A stretch of DNA of 64,000 bases from Anaerobacillus sp. CMMVII (GCF_025377685.1 NZ_JACEHK010000018.1:1-64000), one strand, 5' to 3'. Counted from the first letter of the stretch, positions 46,018 through 55,778 are shown. The notes: generated from the sequence alone by a model not told the origin. Numbers and translations: made by a program.

Positions 46018-46126
46018 TTTGTAAATTAATTCACATAAACTAGGGGGAGTTATGTGATCTTCTTCACAAATATAATGTAACAATTTTCCGGTTTTTTTTC
46101 AATGAGTTCGTGAATTATTTCACAAA
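46018..46126. promoter_or_regulatory. Cluster of three Fnr/Rex-like palindromes
   Basis: Three near-palindromes lie within about 110 bases: TTGTAAATTAATTCACAT near 46019-46036, ATGTGATCTTCTTCACAA near 46051-46068 (a perfect TGTGA-N6-TCACA), and TCGTGAATTATTTCACAA near 46108-46126 (17 of 18 to the Rex consensus TTGTGAA-W4-TTCACAA). A TATAAT at 46070 follows the middle site. No obvious regulated gene is adjacent: next on the plus strand is a 58-aa gene 450 bases away, beyond a MITE. Confidence 0.6.
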
Positions 46127-46150
46127 ATAGCCATGATTTACTTTTTTACA

Positions 46151-46345
46151 AGGCTGTTTTTGCAAAGTTTACTGCTTAAGTAAATACTAAGATTTCACTA
46201 CTAATTTAGTAAGTAGTGCTCTTGTCTTACTCAATTTATTGAGTGTTGTCTTCATATCATGAATTTTTACAATTATTTTAGGTTAAAAAGCAACAAGTTT
46301 TTTTGTGCGACGAGTAACCGCAGGAGCAATGTTTTAGAAAAGAGC
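46151..46345 (+). repeat. MITE-like repeat R2, copy C
   Basis: The ends AGGCTGTTTTTGCAAAG and TTTTAGAAAAGAGC are near-inverted. It carries the insert GCGACGAGTAACCGCAGGAGC. The flanks are TTTTTTACA on the left and TTTTTACA on the right, an apparent target-site duplication of about 8 bases. A partial right end recurs near 46470. With the palindromes and the partial copy it accounts for the gap 45885-46572. Confidence 0.8.
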
Positions 46346-46572
46346 TTTTTACAATGACTGTTTTCAAATAGAATATTGATTTTTCAATTAGAGAGTTATA
46401 TACCTGAAACACTAGAGTTACAAGGAATCTTTCTAACTTAAGACTAAATTAAATTAGATTAAAAACAATGTTTTAGAAAAGTGCCTTTACAAAAAAATAA
46501 ATATCTCGAATAAGTTGTCCACCTCATACATACGCTTTAATAAATTTAATTTTAGGACAGGAGGACAACATA

Positions 46573-46749
46573 ATGTACCAAAGCATGTTTTTAATTGGCC
46601 TTCTTTTCATTTTTGTAGCATTTTGGATCTTCATCTTAAGTTTAATGAAATTTTTTCCGCTCTGGCTCTCTGCACCATTATTATTGTTATCTATTGTCTT
46701 TACTGTTCATTGCTATAATGAGAAAAGGAGATTTCGAGGTTTTTCCTAA
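46573..46749 (+). CDS. Small membrane protein, 58 aa
   Basis: GGACAGGAGGACAAC precedes the ATG at 46573, a strong ribosome site. The product begins MYQSMFLIGLLFIFVAFWIF and has two close membrane helices (about 5-22 and 30-46), ending in a basic NEKRRFRGFS. The family is not recognised. A different frame over the same bases is not a gene. It follows an R2 element and the Fnr/Rex-like sites. Confidence 0.7.
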   Translation: MYQSMFLIGLLFIFVAFWIFILSLMKFFPLWLSAPLLLLSIVFTVHCYNEKRRFRGFS

Positions 46750-46769
46750 TACTTCTATAGGGATTATGG

Positions 46770-46842
46770 CAAAAAGGCTGTCAATGTAGAACTTACCACA
46801 TAATTTTTTGGTAAGTAAATATACATCGACAGCCTCTTCTTA
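46770..46842. terminator. Large hairpin terminator of pepF
   Basis: AGGCTGTCAATGTA pairs with TACATCGACAGCCT (one mismatch) with an inner AACTTACC/GGTAAG stem, and T-runs on both sides. Confidence 0.8.
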
Positions 46843-46846
46843 TGAC

Positions 46847-48667
46847 TTACTCTTCAAATAATAATTCTTCCATCTCATTTAGCGTCTTCTCAAACACCGC
46901 TAACGCATCTTTAATTGGATCAGCGCTAGTCATGTCTACACCGGCTCTTTTGAGAACTTCAATTGGATAATCAGAACTTCCTGCCTTTAAGAAATCAAGA
47001 TACCTGGCGACGGCCGGCTCCCCTTCTTCAAGAATTTGCTTCGATAAAGCAGTGGCAGCACTATAACCTGTCGCGTATTGATAAACATAGAAATTGTAGT
47101 AGAAATGAGGAATTCTCGCCCACTCTAAACCAATTTCTTCATCAATAACGATGTCTTCCCCAAAATATTTTTTATTTAACTCATAATACGTAGATGTTAA
47201 TAGTTCAGGTGTTAAAGGTTCGCCATTTGCAGCTTTTTCATGAATAAGTTTTTCAAACTCTGCAAACATTGTTTGACGAAAAACTGTTCCTCTAAACCCT
47301 TCTAGAAAGTGGTTTAATAAGTATAGTTTCTTCTTTTTGTCTTCGGTAACCTTTAACAAGTAATTATTTAACAAAGCTTCGTTACATGTAGATGCAACCT
47401 CAGCTACGAAAATCGAATAGCCAGAATAGTGATACGGCTGAGTCTTTCTTGAATAATAACTGTGAACTGAATGTCCGAACTCATGGGCCAACGTAAAAAG
47501 GTTATTAATGTTGTCCTGCCAATTCATTAATATATAAGGCATTGTACCATATGTACCAGATGAATAGGCCCCACTCCGTTTTCCAACGTTTTCTTCAATA
47601 TCTACCCAACGTTTTTCAAAGCCTTCTTTAATAATACTCACATACTCTTCGCCAAGTGGTTCTACCCCTTTAATGACCAGCTCCTTTGCTTCTTCATAAG
47701 GGATTTCCATTTTCACATCTTTTACCATCGGTGTAAATAAATCATACATATGGATTTCGTCAAGCTGTAGTACTTTTTTACGTAATGAAATATAGCGATG
47801 TAATAGATGTAGGTGATCATTGATTGTATCAACTAATTGGTCATAAACAATTTCAGGAATGTTGTTTTTGTCTAGCGCTGCTTTGCGCGCTGATTCATAA
47901 TTCCTTACTTTTGCATTAAATAAATTTTTCTTTACATTACCACTAAGTGTACTAGCTAATGTGTTTTTAAATTTACCATATGTTTCATAAACTGCTTTAA
48001 ATGCATCTTCTCTTACACGACGATCATTGCTTTCTAAGAAGCGAATATATCGACCATGTGTAACCTCAATTTCTTCCCCATTTTCATCTTTAATTGTTGG
48101 AAATTTAATATCCGCATTATTTAACATTCCAAATGTATTAGAGGAGCTCTGAGTAACTTCACTAACTTGTGCAAGTATCGCTTCCTCTTTTTCAGATAAT
48201 ATATGAGGACGACCACGATTCGTTTCATCTAATGCATGTTTGTAGACCTTTAAATCGTCGTTTTCTGCCACAAACTCATTAATTGTTTCCTCAGGAATAC
48301 TTAACAACTCAGGAATAATAAAAGACGAGTAATTACTAAATTGTGTTGCTAACGTCGAAGCTCGATCATTTAATCCTTGATAAAAGGAATTCGTTGTATC
48401 CTGATCATTTTTTAAATGTGCATAAACATATAATTTCCCAATGCGCATACTAATTTCATTTTGATACTTTAGACACTGGAAAAGCTTATCACTACTCGTT
48501 CCGAGTTGCCCCTTAAATTGCTGTAAATTAGGCATCTCTTCTTTTACTGAATTAAATTCAGTTTCCCATGCTTCTGCGTTTGAAAATATTGCTTCTACAT
48601 CCCATGTTCTTTCAACAGGTATTTCTTCACGCTTAGGAAGCTGTTTCATTTTTGTTTGCTCTGCCAA
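46847..48667 (-). CDS. pepF: Oligoendopeptidase F
   Basis: TTG at 48667 follows GGAGGTGCTTATT; the GTG at 48676 lies inside that site. The 606-aa product is an M3-family zinc peptidase with the HExxH motif in LAHEFGHSVHSYYS and the third ligand Glu downstream (VAEVASTCNEALLN). It also has ERTWDVEAIF at the N-terminus. It cleaves short oligopeptides in the cytoplasm and corresponds to B. subtilis yjbG. It lies between coiA and the yjbH/yjbI pair, as in the reference order. Confidence 0.95.
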   Translation of the reverse strand: MAEQTKMKQLPKREEIPVERTWDVEAIFSNAEAWETEFNSVKEEMPNLQQFKGQLGTSSDKLFQCLKYQNEISMRIGKLYVYAHLKNDQDTTNSFYQGLNDRASTLATQFSNYSSFIIPELLSIPEETINEFVAENDDLKVYKHALDETNRGRPHILSEKEEAILAQVSEVTQSSSNTFGMLNNADIKFPTIKDENGEEIEVTHGRYIRFLESNDRRVREDAFKAVYETYGKFKNTLASTLSGNVKKNLFNAKVRNYESARKAALDKNNIPEIVYDQLVDTINDHLHLLHRYISLRKKVLQLDEIHMYDLFTPMVKDVKMEIPYEEAKELVIKGVEPLGEEYVSIIKEGFEKRWVDIEENVGKRSGAYSSGTYGTMPYILMNWQDNINNLFTLAHEFGHSVHSYYSRKTQPYHYSGYSIFVAEVASTCNEALLNNYLLKVTEDKKKKLYLLNHFLEGFRGTVFRQTMFAEFEKLIHEKAANGEPLTPELLTSTYYELNKKYFGEDIVIDEEIGLEWARIPHFYYNFYVYQYATGYSAATALSKQILEEGEPAVARYLDFLKAGSSDYPIEVLKRAGVDMTSADPIKDALAVFEKTLNEMEELLFEE

Positions 48668-48787
48668 AATAAGCACCTCCGTATTTCTCTACATTTAAAA
48701 AGCTCATTTCATATATATTGTTCGCTAAGCAAAAGAATTAATCCTTTATTATCAATGAAAAAATATTACTATTCCCGAAATAATAGT

Positions 48788-49983
48788 CTAGTAATTGAAT
48801 TCAATATAGTGTCGTATTACTTGTTGATCTTTGGTGTAGGCTTGTTCTAATGTTTTCTGATGAGATACTTCTTGATTTTTGATAAAGACTTCATAATCCA
48901 TTGTTGTTAATACCTGAATGTGACACAAAAACTTTAAATAATGTTCAATTGCTAAATAGAAACTCATACTGTCGAATAGAGGCAGAATTCTGAGTTTGAA
49001 AACTCCTTTATTTACAAGAGTCTTAAACGCTCGTTTCACCAAAGTTATATGAAACTTTTCCCCTTCCTTTTTATTTGTTACAAATATTTCAAGTAACCAA
49101 CTTTGCCAAATATAAGTGGGTGTTTCAATGAAATAGTGGCAACAGATGGGTACTCCTGCTTCACTAGGAAAGAGCCATAAAGGTTGTCCTCTTTTAAGAT
49201 ATAGTTTTCTAAGAAAATGTTGAGAATGACTTAGATGAGGGCGAGGTGTCCTCCATAACCTTTTAGTATGAAGCCATGTATCTATTTGAAGATGCTCTTT
49301 ATAAGGTTGATAAAAATCCTCAAATGAACACTGATTTATTGATAGAATTGTTGGGGTTGTTAAGGAAAGGGTTGCTGAGATCGCTTTAATGTTTTTTAGG
49401 AAAATAAAGGTTTTGTTTTGTGGACAAAATGAAATAATTTGGGGAGATTGCTTTAAAACAGAAGTAAGGTTTGTAGAAAAAAGCCATTGAAAGCTAGATA
49501 AGCGATACGCATTGTGGAATTGGCGTTTGAGTTGATTTCCACCTAATATCCAAAATGGGTAATAACCAGAGTCTTGATAGGTACGGGTTCGCTTTATAAA
49601 CGTTTCTGGGGAAATTTTGGCGCATTGAAATTCAATTACAAAAGACTTTTGGAGGTTCTTACTAATAGATCTGGTCTTTGTTTTACTTCCTTTAAATACG
49701 GTTCTAGCTCGACGTCTAATTCTTGATTTTTTAACCAATTAAATAGTAATTTTTTGCCCTCGATATGGTAAGTAGTCTCACCTTCCATTTCATCTATACA
49801 ACTTAGTTTTCTTTTATGAGCAAAGTGCCAGGCTTGCTTCGTTCCCAACTTTATGATGACTTCTTCATAACAGACAGGGCAGAAAAACTTCTTCCTTTGG
49901 CGAAGTTCAAGTAATTCCTCTTTTTGCAAATTCAGACTAGATAAAGATAGAAATTTTCCTTCCTCATTTTGCGCAACTAACAA
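48788..49983 (-). pseudogene. coiA: Competence protein CoiA, one frameshift
   Basis: ATG at 49983 gives MLVAQNEEGKFLSLSSLNLQ. It has a zinc-finger-like Cys pair (FFCPVCYEEV) with AWHFAHKRKLSC and then YHIEGKKLLFNWLK. The frame ends early at 49636; adding one A near 49650 gives RTSKKSFVIEFQCAKISPETFIKR. The rest to 48788 contains the nuclease-like EFQCA motif and GYYPFWILGG. The repaired length is about 398 aa. CoiA (B. subtilis YjbF) is needed for DNA uptake and recombination in competence. One missing A in a run of As argues for a sequencing error. Confidence 0.88.
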
Positions 49984-50009
49984 TAAAGCTCCCTCCTTAT
50001 TTTAATTTA

Positions 50010-50090
50010 TGGTTTATAGTGTAGAGTTTAGAGTCTTAAGCGTTGTTCCGAAGCCTTACACTATAACTCTAAACAATACACTCTCAACTA
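50010..50090. repeat. Palindromic repeat, second member
   Basis: GTTTATAGTGTAGAGTTTAGAG and the opposite arm TACACTATAACTCTAAAC flank a core with AAGCGTTGTTCCGAAGCCTT, like that of 41751-41848. It sits between coiA and the cardiolipin synthase gene. Confidence 0.55.
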
Positions 50091-51601
50091 CTAAAGTAAC
50101 GGTGATAACAACCTAGAGGTAGACTCAACAATACGTTTAAATATTGAACGTCTTTTAAACTTTTCATAAGTAATAATCGTTGAGTGTTCCATGTCGTAAA
50201 TATAATCTCCAACGAGTGTATGAACGCTTTGTGTTCTATATAGAAAGGCGTTCACCTCAAAATTCAAATGAAAACTTCTCATATCCATGTTCGCAGTGCC
50301 AATTGAAGCTATTTCCTTATCGACAATTAAAATTTTACTATGCATAAAACCACGGTTATATTCATAAATTTTCACTCCTGCTTCTAGTAATTCAGGGAAA
50401 TAAGACCTAGATGCATGGAAAACAATCCTTTTGTCGGGTCGGTTTGGCACAAGAATTCTTACATCGACACCGCTTAGCGCAGCTATTTTTAAGGCTGAGA
50501 GGATATCATCATCCGGGATAAAATAAGGTGATGCAATCCAAATTGACTTTTTAGCAGAGGTAATCATCGAAAAGAACAACTTTTTAATTACTTCCCACCT
50601 TGTATCAGGTCCACTAGCAATCATCTGAACTCCCCCTAGATGATCCAATGTCGGTAGGTCTGGGGATAGATAACTCTGTTTTAGTAACGTTTCTCTTGTC
50701 ATATAATACCAATCACGTAGGAAGATAAGCTGCAACGTTCGAACTGCTTCACCTCTTACAAATAAATGTGTGTCTCTCCAATGGCCAAAATACGCATTTT
50801 TCCCTAGATATTCATCACCTATATTTAAACCACCAACAAAAGCAAGCTGAGCATCCACAACTATTATTTTTCGATGATTGCGGTAGTTGATACGATGGTT
50901 TAATAATGGCATTTTAACAGGGGCAAAAGCCACCATTTGGACCCCAGCCTCTTTCAACTGTTGAACATAATATTTTGATAGTTGAAAACACCCTACTGCA
51001 TCATAAAGAAACCGTACATTCACTCCTTGACGCGCTTTCTCAATTAATATATCTTTAATTTCATTGCCGATCTCATCACTACGAACGATATAGTATTCCA
51101 TATGAATATGGTTTGTCGCTTCTTTTAGCGCTTTTAAGATATGGGCAAATGTTTCTTTCCCATCAGTTAAGACCTTTGTTTCTGTCGAAAAGGATATCGG
51201 ACTATTAGCTAAGCGGTGCGCAAGTCGAAATAATAGCTGTTGGTCCTCACCCATTTTTCCTAACTCACTTTCGTCTAGCGGTTTATTGCCTTCAATTCGA
51301 TCCAAGGCCTGTTCATCCATAATGGCTTTTTCGGTAAATGTTTTCATTTTACGATGGTTTTGTCCAAACATCAGATAAAAGAAAAAACCTAAGACCGGAA
51401 AAATTGCTAGTACCATTAACCAGGTAACAGTACGTGATGGATGACGATTTTCTAAGAAAATTACAACAGCAATAAAAAAGCAGATAATGAAAAGAGAATG
51501 CTGACACTTCCAACAATCCATCCTTCCCAATAGTCTTTTGTTATGTATAAAATTGTTCCGATCAAACCTAGAAAAACTAATATTTGCAGTTTCTTTTTCA
51601 T
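50091..51601 (-). pseudogene. cls: Cardiolipin synthase, one frameshift near the N-terminus
   Basis: From ATG at 51601 the frame reads MKKKLQILVFLGLIGTILY, and the frame ending at 50091 continues LFIICFFIAVVIFLENRHPSRT. One T is missing in a T-run near 51500; restoring it joins GSVSILFFIICFF. The repaired length is about 503 aa. Two membrane helices are followed by two phospholipase D motifs, HxKxxxxD in NHRKIIVVDAQLAFVGG and MHSKILIVDKEIASIG. It makes cardiolipin from phosphatidylglycerol in the cytoplasmic membrane. Beginning the gene at the later GTG or ATG would drop its first helix. Confidence 0.9.
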
Positions 51602-51776
51602 TTTTTACTCACTTTCCCTTTTTAAATAGAAGCTATTGTCTATTTAAGTAGTACAAAAAAGGGGCGGGCTCTACCTAAAAAAAGATAATAAAAATATGAG
51701 ACCTTCTCTTCTATCCGAGGTGCCTATAATTTATCTTTTTCGAGGAAGTGCCTGACCCAACGACGTCAGCCTATCA

Positions 51777-52442
51777 TTATTTCTGGAACATCTTTCGTAA
51801 TCCCTGTAAAGCCTCATCACCGATGATTTCTTTGCCATACTCCTGGATACGATGAATTGTAATTTCCGACTCGTGTCCAAATTCAAGAATTTGACTCAGG
51901 ATATCATCTTGTTCCTCTTCAGGGAATTCATCGGTGAACATAACGAATAAATAATAACGATTTTCAAAGTGATAAAGGGCATTTTTGAATCCCCTAACCT
52001 CTAAATGATGGCTCAAGGAGATAATATCTTCAAAATCTTGAAAGCCAATAACAAGATCTAATAACTCCTGTTCCTCATCCTCGCGATCTCGATATTTATT
52101 CTTTACGAAGTTATCATCTAGCATGTCAACAATATTTTCATCAACTGGGATGTTTATCTGCTCATTGGAAACAGGAATTTCTAACCTAACATTGCCATCA
52201 GTAATTTGCCCTCTCGTAACGATAATTTCAAGTCCTTTATCAAGAGCTTGGACTTGAATCCAGAGTGGCCCCTCTAGTTCAAAATTCTCTTTATCATTTG
52301 CTTCGTTTATCATCTCAAAAAATAGTTCTTCACCACGTTCACGGTTATACCAAATCTCTTCCCGATCAAAGCCTCGATTCTCAATATCCTTGTACGTAAT
52401 ATAAAACTTAATGGTCGATTCGTTTAGTCTTTCAATCTCCAT
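51777..52442 (-). CDS. mecA: Adaptor protein MecA
   Basis: The 221-aa product starts MEIERLNESTIKFYITYKDI and contains the conserved ENRGFDREEIWYNRERGEEL. The second half has a C-terminal domain with FQDFEDIISLSHHLEVRGF, which binds ClpC. MecA targets substrates such as ComK to ClpCP and helps in Spx and sporulation control. GGGAGAGAAGAAAT precedes the ATG. It sits between yjbE and cls in the same yjb-like block. Confidence 0.96.
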   Translation of the reverse strand: MEIERLNESTIKFYITYKDIENRGFDREEIWYNRERGEELFFEMINEANDKENFELEGPLWIQVQALDKGLEIIVTRGQITDGNVRLEIPVSNEQINIPVDENIVDMLDDNFVKNKYRDREDEEQELLDLVIGFQDFEDIISLSHHLEVRGFKNALYHFENRYYLFVMFTDEFPEEEQDDILSQILEFGHESEITIHRIQEYGKEIIGDEALQGLRKMFQK

Positions 52443-52906
52443 ATTTCTTCTCTCCCTTCTGGCGAATTCAAATGGCGGAAGGGATTACTATCCCCTAATT
52501 TTTATACTTGCAGTCCCGTCATCTTTTTCACTTAAGAGTTAAACGGTTTATTCATTTCTTTTTCCATCAAAGGGATATTTTAGGCCCTTTTTCTAAAAAG
52601 GTTTGTTGCGTTACATCCATAAACTGTGGTCAAAGGATACTCAACTTATCATGGGTGAAAACAGCCATTTAAAAAAAGCAATTCCTTTTTCATATATTAT
52701 ACTTCTATTCTATGATAAATCAATTAAGAATGGAAATTATATGCTAACAAATTTATACAGTGAATTTTTCATCTTTTTTTTCTAAAAGTGGAATGAATTA
52801 CTCATCAAAGTGATATGTTTAGTTAATAAGTTGTCCCTTAAATTAACAATTTATGATTAATGTAGTTACTATTTATTTATTCATTCCATTATTATGAGGT
52901 GTGTCC
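52443..52906. other. Intergenic region mecA/yjbE
   Basis: The divergent region contains no recognisable gene or riboswitch; I found no yybP-ykoY-type motif. The short reading inside it lacks a ribosome site. Confidence 0.4.
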
Positions 52907-53590
52907 ATGAGCCTAGAGATGGATTTTCTTATTCCATTATTAACAATTATTAGTATTGATATTGTCTTAGGTGGTGACAATGCAATTGTTGTAGCCTTAG
53001 CCTGTCGTAATTTACCTGAACGAATTCGCAACAAAGCTATCTTGCTTGGAATTGGTCTAGCTATTTTTGCAAGAATTACCTTAACATTATTTGCAGTTTA
53101 TCTATTACAAATACCTATGCTTATGGCTATAGGTGGTGCCTTGTTATTGTATATTTCCTATCACCTATTAATTGATATGGAGGACGAAAGAGAGATTCAA
53201 GGAAGTATTACATTGATGGCTGCAATAAAAACAATTATTGTCGCAGATATTGTCATGGGGTTTGATAACGTCCTAGCAGTCGCAGGAGCGGCACACGGAA
53301 ACAAAACACTAGTAATAATTGGATTATTAGTTTCTGTCCCTATTATCATTTGGGGAAGTAAAATTATTTTAGTTGCTATGCAGCGCTACCCAATTGTTAT
53401 TTACATAGGAGCTGCTATCCTTGCTTTTACAGCCACTAAAATGATCGTCCATGAACCCTTATTAGCCCCACTTTTTACAAGTCATCCCTTGGTTTCAATC
53501 TTCTTGCAGATTAGTTTAGTAGTTGCAGTAGTGCTCATTGGATGGGTCATGAAACGATTACGAAGAAGTAATATTGAGTTTAGGGCTTAG
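52907..53590 (+). CDS. yjbE: TerC-family membrane protein YjbE
   Basis: ATG at 52907 follows ATGAGGTGTGTCC; the GTG at 52901 overlaps the site. The 227-aa product has about seven membrane helices. The TerC motif LGGDNAIVVALACRNLP with the acidic residues occurs twice as inverted halves (first near 20, then ADIVMGFDNVLAVAGAAHG near 120). Proteins of this family export metal ions, Mn2+ being reported for YceF and YkoY. It lies between mecA and spx, as yjbE does in B. subtilis. No riboswitch was found. Confidence 0.92.
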   Translation: MSLEMDFLIPLLTIISIDIVLGGDNAIVVALACRNLPERIRNKAILLGIGLAIFARITLTLFAVYLLQIPMLMAIGGALLLYISYHLLIDMEDEREIQGSITLMAAIKTIIVADIVMGFDNVLAVAGAAHGNKTLVIIGLLVSVPIIIWGSKIILVAMQRYPIVIYIGAAILAFTATKMIVHEPLLAPLFTSHPLVSIFLQISLVVAVVLIGWVMKRLRRSNIEFRA

Positions 53591-53764
53591 AAGCAAAAGA
53601 ACAGTAAGAAGTGCACAAGCATAGCAGGAAACACCCTCTAGCTTTGTAACATTTACGTGTCGGTTAATGACATCTGCTGAATAGTATACTTTCATTGAAG
53701 ACTACTAGATGGATGTAGGAATAGACGGTATCTCAAGAATGTAAAACTAAATTTCTTACTAAAA

Positions 53765-53797
53765 ATAAGAGAAGAGGCAGTAATGACTGCCTCTTTT
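53765..53797. terminator. Bidirectional terminator yjbE/spx
   Basis: GAAGAGGCAGT/ACTGCCTCTTTT with a short loop lies between the convergent yjbE and spx. Confidence 0.85.
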
Positions 53798-53805
53798 CGC
53801 ATGTA

Positions 53806-54204
53806 TTATTCGTTTGCTGCTCTTTGAGCTTCCTGTAAGAAAAATGTTCTAACCTTGCGCGGTAAGAAACGACGAATTTCCGCCTCATTATACCCCACCT
53901 GTAAACGCTTTTCGTCAATAATGATCGGTCTTCTTAAAAGCCCTGGGTTTTCACTAATTATCTTAAATAGTTGTTGTAATGATAAAGATTCTACTTCAAC
54001 ATTTAACTCCTGAAATACTTTAGAACGAGTTGAAATAATTTCGTCTGTACCATCTTCGGTCATTCGAACTACTTCCTTCACCTCATCAATCGTTAAAGGT
54101 TCTGCAAAAATATTTCTTTCTACAAATTCAATATTATGTTCCTCTAACCATGCTTTTGCTTTTCTACAAGATGTACAACTTGGGGATGTAAATAGAGTTA
54201 CCAT
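53806..54204 (-). CDS. spx: Transcriptional regulator Spx
   Basis: The 132-aa product starts [20 protein letters not shown] with the redox CxxC (CTSC) near residue 10. It continues [39 protein letters not shown] and RRFLPRKVR. It lacks nothing of the standard 131-aa Spx. Spx binds the RNA polymerase alpha CTD, activates thiol-stress genes and is degraded by ClpXP with YjbH. Its gene is here oriented opposite to the neighbouring yjbE, with the efflux operon on its other side. TGGAAAATG precedes the ATG. Confidence 0.97.
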   Translation of the reverse strand: MVTLFTSPSCTSCRKAKAWLEEHNIEFVERNIFAEPLTIDEVKEVVRMTEDGTDEIISTRSKVFQELNVEVESLSLQQLFKIISENPGLLRRPIIIDEKRLQVGYNEAEIRRFLPRKVRTFFLQEAQRAANE

Positions 54205-54562
54205 TTTCCAATTCTCCCTTCAAATATCTTTATCTAAAACTAATGTTTGGTATGTGTAATGTTAGTTGATATAAAAATTATACAATAATTATTCTAATTT
54301 GAACACCCCTGATTGAAAAAAAAATAAACAAAATTTATACACTCTGTACATAGTGAGAACTTAATAAACTGCTCTTTACTCTATACCCACTTTCTTTTTT
54401 TTTGAAACTACAACGAAAAAATTAGACCCACCTTAATGAGAATTAATTTTGTACAATCTCCCAAATATATAGTAAATTTAGACATGGATTTATGTTAGAT
54501 GGTATAGATACCATTGCTTAACAAATATTAAACACAGATTTATATTTAGGAGATGAAAAAAA
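54205..54562. other. Divergent regulatory region spx/efflux operon
   Basis: It contains the perfect palindrome ATGGTATAGATACCAT at 54499-54514, about 50 bases before the efflux gene start. The rest is AT-rich and holds no gene. Confidence 0.5.
54499..54514. promoter_or_regulatory. Perfect palindrome before the RND operon
   Basis: ATGGTAT-AG-ATACCAT is a 16-base perfect inverted repeat and is a candidate operator for a repressor of the efflux operon. No regulator gene is adjacent. Confidence 0.45.
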
Positions 54563-55777
54563 TTGAAACGTTTTGGACTAGCCTTTGCTTCAATATTTCT
54601 CTTATTTGCCTGTTCTACAAAGGATATCACTAGTGAAACAACTACTGGTCAACAAATTCCCGTTGATCTTGCATCTGTTCAAGAAATTAATTTAGAACAA
54701 AAATTAGAAATCCCCGGTCAAGCATTACCAAACGCAATCATCCCCCTTTTTACGACAACTCCTTTTAATGTTATTGAAGTAAATAAAAAAGTAGGGGACA
54801 AGGTATTTGCGGGAGAGCAAATTCTAAGGTTAGACGATGAAATTGTGCAACGCCAAGCCAGTCAAGCACAAAAAGCAGTATCTGAATTAGAAAAGGGGAT
54901 TACAGCTGCTAAGCAACTACAAAAAAATGTTGATAGTGAATACGCAGAAATTCAAAAACTTCAACGAGAGTTAGAAGCATCTTTAGATAAATCTCGACAG
55001 TTAATTAGTTCGTTAACAGATGAAGCTGAAGATATAAATTTATTATTGATTATCCAGCAATCTTTAGAAACTTCATTAAAGCAGGCAGAGCTTACCCAAG
55101 CAGCTGGCAAGATTGGAAGTTTACCTCAAATAAATGTCGCTGAATTAGAAATACAACTTGAGGTTGCGAAACAAAATTCCCGCCAAGCTCAAATGGCCGT
55201 TGAAGCAACTACGTTAACCTCACCGATTAACGGAACAATTGCCGAGCTAAATGTCACGGAAAATCAAATAGCACCACCAAATAGTGCTCTGGCCACAGTC
55301 GTTAATCTAAATCCAATCATTGCGACATTTCATGTCAATAGTTATCAAGTTGTACAATTAGCAGAAAATATGAAGGCAACTTTAGTAATTGAGGGGCTAC
55401 AAAATGAGATCAAAAGTAAGATACAAGTTGTCTCTCCTACCATCAATCCACAAACGAATTTATTTAAAGTAGAAATCCCTATTGAGAATGATGGTGAACG
55501 TATAAAAGGTGGTATGCGTGTCATTGCGTATATTGATTTAGGTGGAATTGAAAAAGCAAATGTTATTCCGACTGAAAGTATTCTTTATGACGAAAATTCT
55601 CCTTACGTTTTTATCGTAAAAGATGGCATTGCTAAACGCCAAGATATTACACTAGGTATTAGAAGTGGTAATGTAATTGAAGTCCATGAAGGGATTACTT
55701 TAGGTGATCAAGTAGTAACCAGAGGGAAAGAACGATTAACTGATGGAGTAGAAATAACAGTAAGAAACGAGGATTAA
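54563..55777 (+). CDS. RND efflux membrane fusion lipoprotein
   Basis: TTG at 54563 follows TTTAGGAGATG. The 404-aa product begins with a signal peptide ending FASIFLLFACST, a lipobox with Cys near residue 17. It has a barrel-like region (PLFTTTPFNVIEVNKKVGDK), a long coiled coil (about 90-200) and a lipoyl half (TLTSPINGTIAELNVTE). This is the HlyD/AcrA adaptor architecture, which in Gram-positives anchors to the membrane and couples the RND pump. It precedes the RND gene by one base overlap-like spacing (2 bases). Substrates are unknown. Confidence 0.9.
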   Translation: MKRFGLAFASIFLLFACSTKDITSETTTGQQIPVDLASVQEINLEQKLEIPGQALPNAIIPLFTTTPFNVIEVNKKVGDKVFAGEQILRLDDEIVQRQASQAQKAVSELEKGITAAKQLQKNVDSEYAEIQKLQRELEASLDKSRQLISSLTDEAEDINLLLIIQQSLETSLKQAELTQAAGKIGSLPQINVAELEIQLEVAKQNSRQAQMAVEATTLTSPINGTIAELNVTENQIAPPNSALATVVNLNPIIATFHVNSYQVVQLAENMKATLVIEGLQNEIKSKIQVVSPTINPQTNLFKVEIPIENDGERIKGGMRVIAYIDLGGIEKANVIPTESILYDENSPYVFIVKDGIAKRQDITLGIRSGNVIEVHEGITLGDQVVTRGKERLTDGVEITVRNED

Positions 55778-55778
55778 A

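Noticed and set aside
46515-46718. 67-aa plus-strand ORF overlapping the 58-aa membrane gene
   Set aside because: It has no ribosome site, while the overlapping frame from 46573 has a strong AGGAGG and membrane helices.
52443-52906. Mn2+ (yybP-ykoY) riboswitch before the TerC gene
   Set aside because: TerC genes often have one, but the conserved motif was not found here.
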